Source: Schistocerca nitens
Taxonomy: Eukaryota; Arthropoda; Insecta; Orthoptera; Acrididae
Length of the DNA: 64,000 bases
Assembly (NCBI RefSeq): GCF_023898315.1
Contig: NC_064614.1
Coordinates: 73,792,501 to 73,856,500, forward strand
Reading direction: 5' to 3'
This document shows positions 22,431-34,485 of this stretch, piece after piece. Within the stretch, counting starts at the first letter, position 1. Each line of letters begins with the position of its first letter. The notes under the pieces are model-generated. The model had not been told where the DNA came from. It made no database searches and saw nothing but the letters and a program-made list of their open reading frames with translations. A program made the translations under genes and the position numbers.

Positions 22431-24210
22431 TCAAGATGCAGATTCTAGCTCAGGTACCCTAATTCACAACTTCTCTGTCTTGCTGTATTTTATTTTTTTA
22501 TTTTTACTACATAACGACAATACATACAGATGAAACTTTGCTATGTTGAATTTGGGAAAAATCGTCTCTGTGTAACATATGTGTAGTCATGACAATATTT
22601 CACCCAGGGGCACTTAAGAGTCGGTTAGTAAGGAAATTGGTTTATATCTGTGTGATATCATAAAATGCAGTGAATAGTAACAGTTTCCAACATTAAAAGA
22701 AAAAAATATAACTTTAAAAAGTAATGTGAAAAAAAAATTATCTGGGATTGTGGGTCTTACGCCCAACTTTAAAGTTATAATTAAATTTTGGATCTAGCTC
22801 ATGGATTTATAACATAAAAAATGAATGTTTTGTGTTTGCCATTCACTATACCCGACAGGGGTGAACAGAAACAGTGTTAATCTCATTATATTTTCTACCT
22901 ATTGTTCCTTGGGGTGAATAGTGACACGCCAAAACCCTTTTTCGATCTCTGAGAACAAGAAACAAAATTTATCTGATTCACAAAAGCTTTGTTCAATACA
23001 AAAGGTAAAAATATTCTATGTGGTTCGATTTCTTATTCTGTTTTCCAAGTTAAGATAGCAGTATATCTAACCATTTTATTTATTATTTAACTACTATGTT
23101 TATTTATTGTAATCAACTACGTTATTGCTTTAAATTGATTAACTTGGTTTGTTTGTTAATATATTAAATAGCTGACATTTTGTTTAGAAGTGATGTCATT
23201 AACTCTACAAGTCGAACGCCCAGAAATAAGGAACATCTTTCGAGTAACACCTCTAAAAAGTTACACCATACCTGTTAAAATATACGAGTGGAATCGGTGT
23301 TGCATTAAAAAAAATCAACAGAACATTTTCCTTCAAAAAAACAATTTATACAGGCACACAATATAAATGACTGCTTACTTATCCCACATACTTTAATCGC
23401 AGCATAACCAGTAGAGATAGGCTGTTCTTCATTTCTGTCAAAGTCTTGGTCTTTTTCCGATGAAACACTGACGATTGCCGTTTCTGTTCACCCTAAAAAT
23501 TGCGAAAACACAACTCTACAATTTCAGTTAGCCGTGACGTAAGTCAGGTTAAAGCATACTTTAAAAATTAAATTCTGGCTAGTGAAACGAAATTGCAAAC
23601 AGTCTTACCACGTATCTAAATTAAAATAACACAATTTACGTTTGTATTTAGAAATAAAGTTCGAAGTAAGCAAATTCAACACACATCCAGTGTTTGTCAC
23701 GGATTGAACAAGAAGCCAAGTGACAGCGTCACCAACTTTCAAATTCCTAATTTCCCTGATTGATTGCATCACTATCAACATGGATAAACAAATCTTTGAG
23801 TGGTATTTGTATTTACCTTCCGACACAATAACAAGAGCTTTTCAGTAAATTTCGTTTCTGTTCACACCACTATTTATAAGTACCACGTTTTTCCGTACAG
23901 AAATAAAGCTCACATTGTAATAACATTATACAGTCATGCACATGTACTGTCGATATCGTATTTGTCGGTTCGGGAATTAAGGTTTGTCACAGAATTCATT
24001 AATCTTGTAATCCATCTCAATTTCGAGAGAACACAGTTGTGTGATATGCATGTAGCAATAAAATAAATTTACATGTTTGCGTAATGATTAACTAGTCTTC
24101 GACTGATACGTTCATCTGTGAACATATACTAACTAACTAAACTCAGCTAGAACATATAAGTACTTATTTTTAGTCTGACTCTGTTAGTAAGGCGAGTTTT
24201 AAAAATATAG
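22431..24210. other. Unassigned, very AT-rich sequence
   Basis: No coding or transposon signature was found. GGGTGAACAGAAACAG at 22860 and the inverted CGTTTCTGTTCACCC at about 23480 form a short inverted pair 0.6 kb apart, and TTTCGTTTCTGTTCAC recurs near 23850. Confidence 0.4.
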
Positions 24211-24410
24211 AATGGTTCAAATGGCTCTAAGCACTATGGGACGTAACATCTGAGGCCATCAGTCACCTAACTTTATAACTACTTAAACCTAACTAACCTA
24301 AGAACATCACACACATCCACGCCCGAGGCAGGAATCGAACCTGTGACCGTAGCAGCAGTGCGGTTCCGGACTGAAGCGCCTAGAACCGCTCGGTCACAAA
24401 GGCCCGCGGC
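24211..24410 (-). repeat. tRNA-derived SINE
   Basis: It starts AATGGTTCAAATGGCTCTAA, contains CCCGAGGCAGGAATCGAACC (B-box in reverse) and ends TAGAACCGCTCGGTCACAAA. It belongs to the same family as 12597-12792 and 63632-63836. Confidence 0.88.
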
Positions 24411-24589
24411 AAGTTTTAGAGAGCTGATTAAACTGGGCAAGTATTCCATACGAAGCTCATAATATATCAGAATGGATCTTATAACTATGTTATAACAAAG
24501 ACGTAAAGTACGTTTGAGGAGACATAATTTGGCGCTTGAAACTGGAATGTAATTCAGCATAGTTGTGGGAAATAACGCATTACTCGATT

Positions 24590-25260
24590 ACGCTTCTTTA
24601 CTGTAAATTAGCTCGAACTGTCCAGTTGCCGTCCTTTGCTCAACGCTCCAGGCGGCTTAAGTTCTCCTGTTAACGAATGGAGCGGCATTAATGCGCATCA
24701 TATCTCAGGGCTGACTTTTATTCGACAATAACCATGTCGCGACTGCTACACTCTCCGTGAAGAACACTCGATTTTCAACAGGCAGCATTTTACATTCTGA
24801 TGGGCGCATTAAAGAATTATCCGAAAACCGTTAATCCATTATATGGAATGAAAGTAAATGGATGAGCCACGATTTTAAAGTATGTCGGATCGGCTGCACG
24901 CTGTGTAGCGAGTAATTAGATCGGAGAGGCATCGAAGCCGGAGGCCATTTGCACCCCACCCCAGTCACTTTCTCCCTCCGCCCCTCTCTCTAACAAGTGG
25001 AGCGGGGGTGGGGGTGGGGAGGGTGGCGAGTCGCCAGGGCAGCTGTCGCCCGGCATTCCCGTCCAACGGCCACCCCCGCGATCGCTCGAGCCGCCCCCGT
25101 AATTGGTCTCGGCGATATGCCCGCGCATTAGTCTCGAAACGACCAGCTAATCGCCTTACGCCTAATGCGACAGTTTAAATTTGTATCTGCGACGGTTGCG
25201 ACGGAAATCAAAAGACAGGACCTGTTTAGAATCGGACGAAAATCCTCGTTTGTTTCGCTG
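24590..25260. other. Non-repetitive-looking island with ATTA motifs and a GC-rich core
   Basis: Within AT-rich surroundings this block has a GC-rich core (24925-25110) and several homeodomain-type ATTA/TAAT sites such as GAGTAATTAGATC and GCGCATTAATG-like sequences. No reading frame with known domains runs through it. It could be conserved regulatory DNA or an unrecognised repeat. Confidence 0.3.
25004..25023 (+). other. G-quadruplex-capable run
   Basis: The stretch is four G-runs of 5, 5, 4 and 3 separated by single bases (GGGGGTGGGGGTGGGGAGGG). It fits the classical quadruplex pattern with one-base loops. Formation in the cell is not shown. Confidence 0.65.
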
Positions 25261-25905
25261 TGAAATCTGCTGATCGTACACATTTTGTCTGTGAGGTCTC
25301 ACAGCGACTTTTTCTAAAGTCTCCTCTGCAAAACAAAAATAAAGAGAAACAGTTATTTTTTAAATAGCAACAATAGTAATTATAGTGTAGTTAACAGTAC
25401 AGAGGCGCTTTAGTTTGTCTAAGGATAACGGGAGAAAGAGGTGTATACTTGTTTCGTGGTCTAGAAGAAGGTTTCCATTAGTCAACTGGATTATGCTGCT
25501 GAGAATTTTTAATGATGTTGGGGTAGACTGGAAAGACATGTATACCAAGAAAGAAGCGACAGAATTTTGATTATGACGGGGTCCACAGCCTTCGTGAAAG
25601 TTCTAAATAAAGTCATTCCGCATTAAAGTGTTAAAATATTATTTACTGCGATTGCAGTTTCGACACATGGGTATTGCCAAGCACTCTGACAGAAATCAGT
25701 CACCAAATAAAATACACGTAATTACAAAACTGACAAACGTTGATGGAATGTGGATCTCAAGGACACACCGAAATCACAGGAGTAATCCGTTGTAGTTGCC
25801 ACCGATTTCTTTATTACAATCATAAAGCTTTTATCAAATCCCAATCATAACAATAATACAAAGGTGATTGCCTTATAAAGTCATATTACTTTAACTAATG
25901 ACATA
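25261..25905. other. Unassigned sequence
   Basis: No recognisable feature was found. Confidence 0.4.
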
Positions 25906-26890
25906 CATCTACATCTAAGCGATTACTCTGCTATTCACAATAAAGTGCCTGGAAGAGGGTTCAATGAACCACCTTCATGCTGTCTCTCTACCGTTCCACT
26001 CTCGAACGGTACGCGGGAAAAACGAGCACTTAAAATTTTTCCGTGCGAGCCTGATTTCTCTTATTTTATCGTGATTATCATTTCTCCCTATGTAGGTGGG
26101 TACCAACAGAATAATTTCGCATTCGGAGGAGAAAACTGTTGATTGAAATTTCATGAGAAGATCGGGTCGCAACGAAAAACGCCTTTGTTTTAATGACTGA
26201 AACTCCAATTCACGTATCATGTCTGTGACACTATCTCCCCTATTTCGCGATAATACAAAGCGAGCTTCCCATCTTTGTACTTTTTCGACGTGATCCGTCA
26301 GTCCCACCTGATGCAGATCCCACACCGCACAGCAGTACTCCAGAATAGGGCGGACAAGCGTAGTGTAAGCAGTCTCTTTGGTAGACTTGTTACACCTTCT
26401 AAGTGTTCTGCCAATGAATCGCAGTCTTTGGTTTGCTCTACCCACAATATTATCTATGTGATCGTTCCAATTTAGGTTATTTGTAATTGTAATCCCTAAG
26501 TATTTAGTTGAATTTACAGCCTTCAGATTTGTGTGACTTATCGCGTAATCGAAATTTAGCTGATTTCTTATAGTACTCATGTGAATAACTTCACACTTTT
26601 CTTTATTCAGGGTCAATTGCCACTTTTCGCACCATACAGATATCTTATCTACATCATTTTGCAAGTCGTTTTGATCATCTGATGACTTTAGAAGACAGTA
26701 AATGACAGCATCATCTGCAAACAATCTAAGAAGGTTACTCAGATTGTCTCCTATGTCGTTAATATAGATCAGGAACAATAGAGGGCCTATAAAACCTCCT
26801 TGGGGGACCCCGGATATGACTTCTGTTTTACTCGATCACTTTCCGTCTATTACTACGAACTCTGACCTTTCTGGCAAGAGCAATGTCCAT
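25906..26890 (-). mobile_element. 5'-truncated CR1/jockey-like LINE 3' end
   Basis: On the minus strand translation starts inside the reverse transcriptase (VISGVPQGGFIGPLLF), passes the polymerase motif LRLFADDAVIY, then VNSTKYLGITITNNLNWNDH, LEYCCAVWD and SFFPRTVREWN. The 3' end is TTAGATGTAGATGTATGT, a short microsatellite tail like the one on the LINE ending at 47757. The main frame is open over 267 codons (26778-25975), with a stop in the upstream part near 26850. Only about the last 40% of ORF2 is left, as expected from incomplete reverse transcription. Confidence 0.88.
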
Positions 26891-27853
26891 AAAACCTGAA
26901 AAATTGAATGTGGCTATGTGAAATAACTCAGATAAATTTCATTACTTAGATGAACCTAATGTCCACACGATTCCTATCAGAACTCTAATTACTTCCAACT
27001 GCAAAGAAAACACATTAAGTCCAAAACACAAATCTTGCAACATTTGGCTAGCCAACTTTCCTTAAATAAAACAATATTCATAAAGACTTTATTAGTATAA
27101 ACAAGGACCACTTCCACGACTAAGGAGGTGTTTTCATTTCAACAAACAGTTCTTTTAAGTTTGGTTACCCAAGTTGATTAATGAAAAATATTCATAATAA
27201 CTGCTAGCAGAACATAACAACATGACCAATAGCCCCTAAAATGTGGCCGCTTCAATTCTGCGTTTGAATCAGATGGACGCGAGCACACCAAAGGATTTTA
27301 ACCAATACAAGAGATTCACGGGACAGAAAATGAAATAGAAATGTACTCAACTTTGCACTGCAATTTAAACTTGAGACACCATAACTCTTCACCGGAAGGA
27401 TGGAATCACAAAACGGTCACTTTGCTCGCGTCGACCACTGCCAATGATCTGCAACACAAAACACATCAGTGACAGTTGATATTCTGTGGCATTTGATACA
27501 CAATCTTATCTAGATAACAGGTTATCAATGACTTTCAATGATATACGTCACAACTAAATGCAACCACAATTAACTCCGGAGTTTCTTGGCCAGTCACGGG
27601 TCTTAAAATTTAATGAACCAATTGCTTAAAACCACCAGTAAAATAATTGGCTAGAAGTTAAAAAGACACACAATTATCTCGGCGCACATTTAAACACCAG
27701 ACTACAACAATGAACTACAAGGTAGAATGGGAGAAATATCCCGGCGTGACTTGGAACGCCACACACTGACTTACGCACTACTTGTTGCACTTATAGCTAC
27801 GTATTTAGCCATATTTCGTGTCTGTTTGTTGAGCGTAGCTAAACTTCCTTAAC
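26891..27853. other. Unassigned sequence left of a SINE
   Basis: No frame with a known domain is present. The many short AT-rich stretches would suit retroelement leader or LTR sequence, but no termini were found. Confidence 0.35.
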
Positions 27854-27864
27854 TGCCGCCTAGG

Positions 27865-28061
27865 GCCGGCTGGAGTGGCCGAGTGGTTCTAGGCGCTACT
27901 GTCTGGAAACGCGCGACCGCTACGTCGCAGGTTAGAACCCTGCCTCGGGCATGGGTGTGTGTGATGTCCTTAGGTTAGTTAGCTTTAAGTAGTTCTAGGT
28001 TTTAGGGGACTGATGGCCTCAGAAGTTAAGTCCCATAGTGCTCAGAGCCATTTGAACCATT
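27865..28061 (+). repeat. Full-length SINE with 11-bp target duplication
   Basis: The duplication TGCCGCCTAGG flanks it at 27854-27864 and 28062-28072. Head: GAGTGGCCGAGTGGTTCTAG (A-box) and a B-box region GGTTAGAACCCTGCCTCGGG. Body: TTAGGTTAGTTAGC, GGGGACTGATGGCC, AGTGCTCAGAGCCATTTGAA. The body is shared with the SINE at 56791. Confidence 0.93.
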
Positions 28062-28072
28062 TGCCGCCTAGG

Positions 28073-28329
28073 TATCAAGTCACGACACCGAATTGAGTGA
28101 TAAACAACTAGAACAGTCCTAAATGGTTTTAGTACACTGGAATATTTAGTTAAGATGCACGCAACCCACCGAAGCAACTCGATGACTCCAGTTCATTCGA
28201 ACTGTGGAGCTTGTAACAGGAACTAGTCCTTCCAACCTCTAGGAAAACCGCATCACCATGGGCAATGGATCTGCCTAGCATTTATACACGTCGTAACGGC
28301 TGGCCACGCTCCTTCGTGATGTCGACTAT
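28073..28329. other. Flank between SINE and Gypsy element
   Basis: No feature was recognised. This flank does not continue the Tc1 sequence found on the right side of the Gypsy element. Confidence 0.35.
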
Positions 28330-28470
28330 TGTAACCTCCCCACAAAAATTAAATAAATAATATGAATAATAAGATTATGATTCTAATTTAGTGTAAACTC
28401 AAAACAGAATTCTTCCCCACAAAATTCGTTCCCATTTAATGTAAGCTCAAAACAGAAAAATTCGTAAACC
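28330..28470 (-). repeat. 3' LTR remnant of the Gypsy element
   Basis: About 140 bp match 36926-37061 in the same orientation, including CAAAACAGAATTCTTCCCCA and CATTTAATGTAAGCTCAAAA. Beyond 28470 the two sequences diverge fully, so this end holds only a small part of the LTR. Confidence 0.75.
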
Positions 28471-31108
28471 TTATCTCTACCATTTTACAAGAACTAGGAT
28501 ACACAATGAGTACAAAACATATTAACAAATGACATAAAGTGCACACGCACTGTATATATCTCTACCATTTTACAAGAACTGGGAAAGGAAAGGGAAGGAT
28601 TGCATCATGGTTGTAGCACAGTAGGTTGCACGTAGCTGCACTGAAAGTCCATATCTTTCTACAGAAGCACAACACCAAGTGAGACAATCTGAAGTTTTCT
28701 TCCATGCAGTATTAATCAGTGTAGCCAAGACACTGAAATGTCGTATTAATATTCAATGTTATCATTTTGGTAGTATATTAGGTACAGCAAACAGTGGGAC
28801 CATAATAACATCTCCACCGTTCAAGGTGGTGGACAGCATGATGTGTCAACACCACACTCCTGCAGAAATGATACTTTTTCACCAACGTAGAATTAGTGCA
28901 AAATCCAAATATAGTGCTCCATGATCATGAGGATGGACAGGACAAACGGATATTGCATTTAGGTCAGAAGGTGAAAGACATTAAGTCTTATACTAGTCTT
29001 CATGGAGAATTACACTAGTCTAGCAACAGATTTGAGTAATTGTTGGCACTCATTGCCTAGTTACTGAACATTTCTGTACTATGTATGGAGTATTACAGAA
29101 CAGTATTCATAAGTCATCTGATTACACTAAATATTGGCACTCATTGGCCAGTTACAAATCATATTTCTGCATTGTTCAGAAGTCATCATTCAAAGCAAGA
29201 GTTAATTAATGGCATACCATTTACATAATTCATCTAGTTATAGTAATCATCGGCACTCATTGGCCAGTTACAAAGTATTCATATAGTTTTATAAATCATT
29301 ATTCAGTATTATTCTGAAGTCATCATTCAAAATGAGAATTAATTATTAGCATAGCATATATAGAGTATAACAAAAATATTATTTACAGAAATTATTGGCA
29401 TAGTATTTATGCATTATTACGAAACATCATTCAGTATTACTCAGAACTCATCATTCAAGTGACATAGGACATATTTAAAATGCAACACACTACAACTCTT
29501 ATTCAAGGTCTGTGGTTAGAAAACATCATTCAGTATTACTCAGAACTCATCATTCCAGTGACATAAGACATATTTAAAATGTAACACACTGTAACTACTA
29601 TTCAAGGTCTACTTTTTTTTTGGTGCTAGCAATGCCTTGCGTTGGGATCGATAATTAATTACTGGGGCATGAAAATATTTGCTTTTGACTTAGTGCTGCA
29701 AATAAGGATTAGTAACGTCATTCGTCATGAGTCAGCTGTAGCAAGGCTATGAAACAAGTAGAGTATATGTGATCACATTCATGAATGACACACACAAATG
29801 GGTAAAAAAAATTCAAGTACTAGAACAGGTTTAATAACTAACTGCTTATAGCACATTAATTTCATGAATAGCTTCACCTGGAAAAAATACAAAATGGATT
29901 ATTCAGCTGAAAGAAGAATCGCATATTATGCTGAAAAGTAGTGAACTTCGAATTAACAGGTAATGAAACGTGTACTCAATATGTATGTACACTAGCTGTC
30001 CTTTCCAAAACATTCAGTCATTATACCATGCGACATAAGATATACTATCAAAACGAACTGCAACAAATACTTAAATAACTACATAGCATCTCTTAACTAA
30101 TATATAAACTTCATCATTATTCTCATCTGCAAAGAAAAACTTAAAAGTGGTGCGTTAAGTGGCCATATAAAATACATCACTATCATCACCTGCAAAGAAA
30201 AACTTCATTATTAATATCAGCATATTCTTCATATAACTATTCATCATCATTCATTATCAGCTGCAAAAAGACACTTCTTATTCATTATTCATATTACCAC
30301 TTACTTCACATAACTATTCATAGTATAGAGTTTCTTATTTCTAGCATATTTCATCACTAAAACTAAGATGTGTAGTTCTTGTCTGACAGCCTGCATCAAT
30401 CGCCTCGTATTCTGAAAGAAAAAAAAATTAGTTAAGACTGCTATCATACGATGTGTATAGTATTTTCTTGTTAATGCTTGTTAATTCTGATCCATTTACT
30501 CTTCACCACTAGGTATTCCATTTACTTTCGTTCATTCCGAAGGTCAAATTCCCATTTCATAGTAATCCACTGTGGTTTGTTTAATTTATTTCTTTTACAC
30601 GTTATTGCTTTCTGAAAATGAAGAATAGGGATTAATATCTTGCATTTAAATCATATACCCATTAAATAAAAACTTGTTTCTGGTGATATAATTAAGCATA
30701 CAGCATAGCATGACAGAAAACGTATTATGTCAAAAAACATAGACATTTTTCAAGTGCAAAAAATGTACACAGAGTATCATAATGTAGTAGTAAAAAAATG
30801 TAAAATAGTCACGATGTTGAGATATCATAAGGCAAAATGTCAAAGTCAACTGGTGTTTGTTATATCTTAAAGATTTCGTAGTGCATACAAACAAAACAGG
30901 AAAACAATCATACATACACAAAAATGGAAAATGTGCACGGTCTGATGTGTAACAACAAGAAAAGCGACCTGCTAACCTTACCTTGCCGGGCACTTGCCAA
31001 CAAAAAAATATGATAATCATCAGTAAATAGTCACATAGATAGAATTGCATAAGTGGTCATATAAAAATCAGGAAATGGTATTACAGTGTGATAAATCATG
31101 AAGTATGT
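28471..31108 (-). other. Non-coding 3' region of the Gypsy element with tandem repeats
   Basis: No envelope-like frame was found in 2.6 kb. A 99-bp unit is repeated at 29422-29520 and 29521-29612 (AAACATCATTCAGTATTACT). ATTGGCACTCATTGGCCAGT recurs near 29131 and 29250. TATCTCTACCATTTTACAAG occurs at 28473 and 28557. CTGCAAAGAAAAACTT repeats near 30128 and 30190. Confidence 0.6.
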
Positions 31109-32760
31109 TCATTCAATAAAGGGTTTAATATTGGAGACATGGTGATTGCCCTTGCTTTTTCTGGTTCTCAAAGTTTCGACGTGTACTACATTAGGGTGAG
31201 GAATGCTGCGAATTCGATATGGACCTGCGTATAGAAGCTCAAATTTACTACATCTGCTCTTTCCTCTGTTGGATAAATAATGAGTGCGTACTAATATCTT
31301 CAGTCCAATGTGAAAGTCACGGCGTGTACAAACCTGTTTTTGCTGTCTTCTCCGGCGCTCTGCGGCACGTTTGATGTTGTTCAGCGCAATGTCAATTATT
31401 TCATGGTGTCGTAGTCGACGAGATGTAGGAAAGGATACTAATTCGTTAATTTTGTTAGGTGGTTCAACATTTTTCAGTATAACAGTCGGAGATAGCATAG
31501 TGGATTCATTTGGTATGGAGTTAATTACATCCTGGAATGACAGTATGTGTGTATCCCAATCAATATGTTTTTTTGTGGCAGTATATTCTACATAGTTTAC
31601 CAATTTCTTTCATTAGTCGTTCACAAGGGTTCGAAGAAGCGTGATACCTGGATATATAGATCGGAGAAATGTTTCTAGCTCGTAACATACGTGTCCATAT
31701 AGCAGATCGAAACTGTGGTCCATTGTCAGAAATTACTTTCAATACATGGCCTACATGAAATAGAAAATGTCTTACAAATGCTTTCGAAACAGATTTAGCA
31801 ATAGCTTTGCGTAACGGAGTGAAGGTTACAAATTTTGAAGTGAGGTCAACAGCGACAAAGATGTAGCAAAAACCTCTATTAGTTCTGGGAATCGGACCAA
31901 AAATGTCTACAGCGGCCATGTGTCTCAATTTAACAGGTACAATGGGATGTAACGCAGGTATATGTGAAGTCGTGTCTTACTTAGCTTTCTGGCATATTTT
32001 ACATGACGTTAAAACTCGTCGAATACGTTTCTCCATGTTGGCAAAATAACAGTTCTGTCTCAGTATAAGAAAACATTTTCTGGCTCCGTAATGTGCGTAA
32101 CTTAAATGATTATACCAAATTAATTTGTTAACCAGTTCGTCAGGAATGCATAGTAACCAGTTGTTGCTGTCAGGGTGAGAGCTGCGAAACAGAATATTAT
32201 TGCGTACAGTGTAATGGTTTCTGATGGTAACATTATTCCTATCTTGCCAAAGGTGTTTAATTTCTTTCCATACGTTGTCTTTACTCTGCTCTTGTGCTAT
32301 GTCTCGTAATGATGCCGAAATGAAATTTTCAAATGCAACTTGTTGAATATACATGACGCTGCAATTTGCTTGGCAGAAGTTGTTTGCGATGTCTTGCTGA
32401 TTGTTGCTGAGAGAACGGGATAGTGCGTCTGCTACAATATTTTGCGTACCGGGAATGTGAACAATTGTAAAATTAAATTCCTTTAAATAGAGTTTCCATT
32501 TGCTTAACCTGTCATGTGTAAATTTTGCTGAAAGTAAAAACTGTATAGCTCTATGATCTGTGTAAACGGCAGTGTGTCTTCCATAAAGAAAATGCCTAAA
32601 TCTCGCAAATGCCCATACAACACATAATGTTTCAAGTTCTGTGACAGAAGAATTGCGTTCAGCAGGTGACAGAATGCGACTCGCAAAGGCGATTTTTTTA
32701 ATTACTATAGAACCATCTTCTTCAATTTCCTGAAAAATGTGTACGCCTAAAGCGGTGTAA
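31109..32760 (-). pseudogene. Gypsy pol: RNase H and integrase, broken
   Basis: On the minus strand the order is RNase H (SVTELETLCVVWAFARFRHF, AVYTDHRAIQFLL), the integrase zinc finger (HLSYAHYG ... CKICQKAK), a TAA stop at 31977-31979, then the integrase core with AAVDIFGPI, ISDNGPQF and SNPCERLMKE (D, D, E present; about 34 residues between the last two), and the C-terminal part (RRDFHIGLKILVRTHYLSN, YAGPYRIRSIPHPNVVHVE). Near 31568-31574 a run of seven T (A on the sense strand) carries a frameshift. The small deletion at 32760/32761 removes the first RNase H aspartate position and shifts the frame relative to the reverse transcriptase. RNase H degrades the RNA template and integrase inserts the cDNA; neither can be made whole here. 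Confidence 0.87.
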
Positions 32761-34482
32761 GGTGGCAATGGAAAAATTTCTAGTAAGGTCTGGATGTGAT
32801 AAAAGTGGTGCATTCAACAAAGCTTGTTTCAGATTGACAAATTCAGAATGTGCTTGGCTATCCCAGGACCAAAAATCGTTTTTACCCGTCAATTGACATA
32901 ATCTAGGGGTGTCTAAAGCAGAGTAATGAATAAATTTACGAAAAAAGTTAATTAAACCCAAAAAGCTGCGTCGTTGTTTCTTCGTCGTAGGTACAGTAAT
33001 GTCACGTAAGGCTTGACGTTTTTCCGGGTCAGGCGCAATGCCTTCTGCTGAAATTACATGTCCAAGAAATTTTATAGAAGTTTTGCAAAAGTGTGATTTG
33101 CTAAGATTAACTGTGAGTTCTTGTTCACGAAAAGTTTGTAACAGTTGTTCAAGAATCAGATTGTGTTCAGACCAGTTAGCTTCTGCAATAAGAATGTCTT
33201 CTACATACGTTGTGATTCTGTCTTTTAGTTCTGTCGGAAGTATAGTATTCAAACCGCGAATAAATGCTGCTGAAGAAATAGTTAAACCGAACGGTAATTT
33301 GCAAAATTGATAACAGTTCCCCAAACAGAGAAAAGTCGTGTGCTTTCTGCAGTTCGGATGAAGCTGAATTTGCCAAAATCCCGGTTTCAACTCTAATGTG
33401 GAATAAATATCAGTACCATGAAATTTCTGTAGAAGTTGTTCTAGTGTTTGAGGGCGTTCTGTTTCATTAATAATAATGTCACTGATGTGACGCGAATCAA
33501 GTAAGAGGCAAAGTGAACCATCCTTTTTCTTAACAATATGGAGCGGGTTTATGTACGGACTAACTGCCGGTTCAATAATTCCTTGGTCAACCATAGCTTG
33601 TAATTCTTTCTTAACTTGCTCTGTGTGAATGTATGGAATAGGATAATGTTTGGCTTTAAATGTGTCGTGCTGTTTAACTTGAAATTCATACATAAAACCG
33701 GACATAGTACCAGGGATGTTGTCAAAAACTGGAGCTTGCTGTAAAAGAATTTTGCATAGTTGAGTACGTTCGTCGTTTGTATCTGCACTGCTCTGTTTAA
33801 CTTTATCAGATATCATTTGCATAACGTCGTAGTCGGCTTCGTCTGGAGTATTATAGTTGTGTACGTACGTATCTGTGAACAAAGTCAAATGACAGTCTAT
33901 GTTACGTGATGCAGAAATGACCTCTGTACGATTAATTGTTTGTTCTTCTGCAGATAAAGAGTGCTGAAATTCTAAAGCCAGTTGTACATTTTCATCCTTT
34001 AACATTAAATAGGAATTTTGAAAGTCAATAATTGCGTCGTGTTGTACTAGAAAATTCGTACCTAAAATAACGTGTGTTGTCAATAAGGGAACAATCCTAA
34101 AATTTGAGTGAAACGTATGACCCGCAATACAAAATGATAAGTGTGTCTGTAATTTTACATCTACTCCTTTACCAGATACTGCTCCTTTTACTTTAGTTTT
34201 GCCTAATGGTAACGTAGGACAGGTATTCTCTTTGTTACATTCGTTGAAAGTTTCCTCATTTATAACTGACATAGGTGATCCAGAATAGATTACTGCTGAA
34301 AATTTGGATGATCCAATCTTTACTTCAATGACAGGGTGTGAAATGGTTTTTTGAATAACTGGTTTTTCCTGCAAAAGAGTGTCTCGGATGTCGTCCATAG
34401 TAATAACATTTTCGTGAACAAGATTCTGTGTGTCAAAAGTATTGCTTGCGTTGCTGGAAGATGCTACCTGTACTGTATCTTG
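32761..34482 (-). pseudogene. Gypsy pol: protease and reverse transcriptase with altered active sites
   Basis: A 34-kb-side open frame of more than 540 codons covers a retropepsin and a reverse transcriptase. In the protease the DTG/DSG triad reads YSG (codon 34285-34287 is TAT), while the flap and VILGTNFL region are normal. In the reverse transcriptase, motif A reads YSTLELKPGFW with Glu (33391-33393) where the catalytic Asp belongs, and motif C reads YVED (Glu at 33199-33201) instead of YVDD. Other family landmarks are present: INPLHIVKKKDGS, KLPFGLTISSAAF, FLGHVISAEGI. A TGA at 34483-34485 cuts it from the upstream gag-pol frame. The long frame is therefore retained although catalysis should be lost. 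Confidence 0.88.
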
Positions 34483-34485
34483 TCA

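Noticed and set aside
28581-28606. Purine run that looks like a polypurine tract near the 3' LTR of the Gypsy element
   Set aside because: The purines are on the plus strand, but the element reads on the minus strand.
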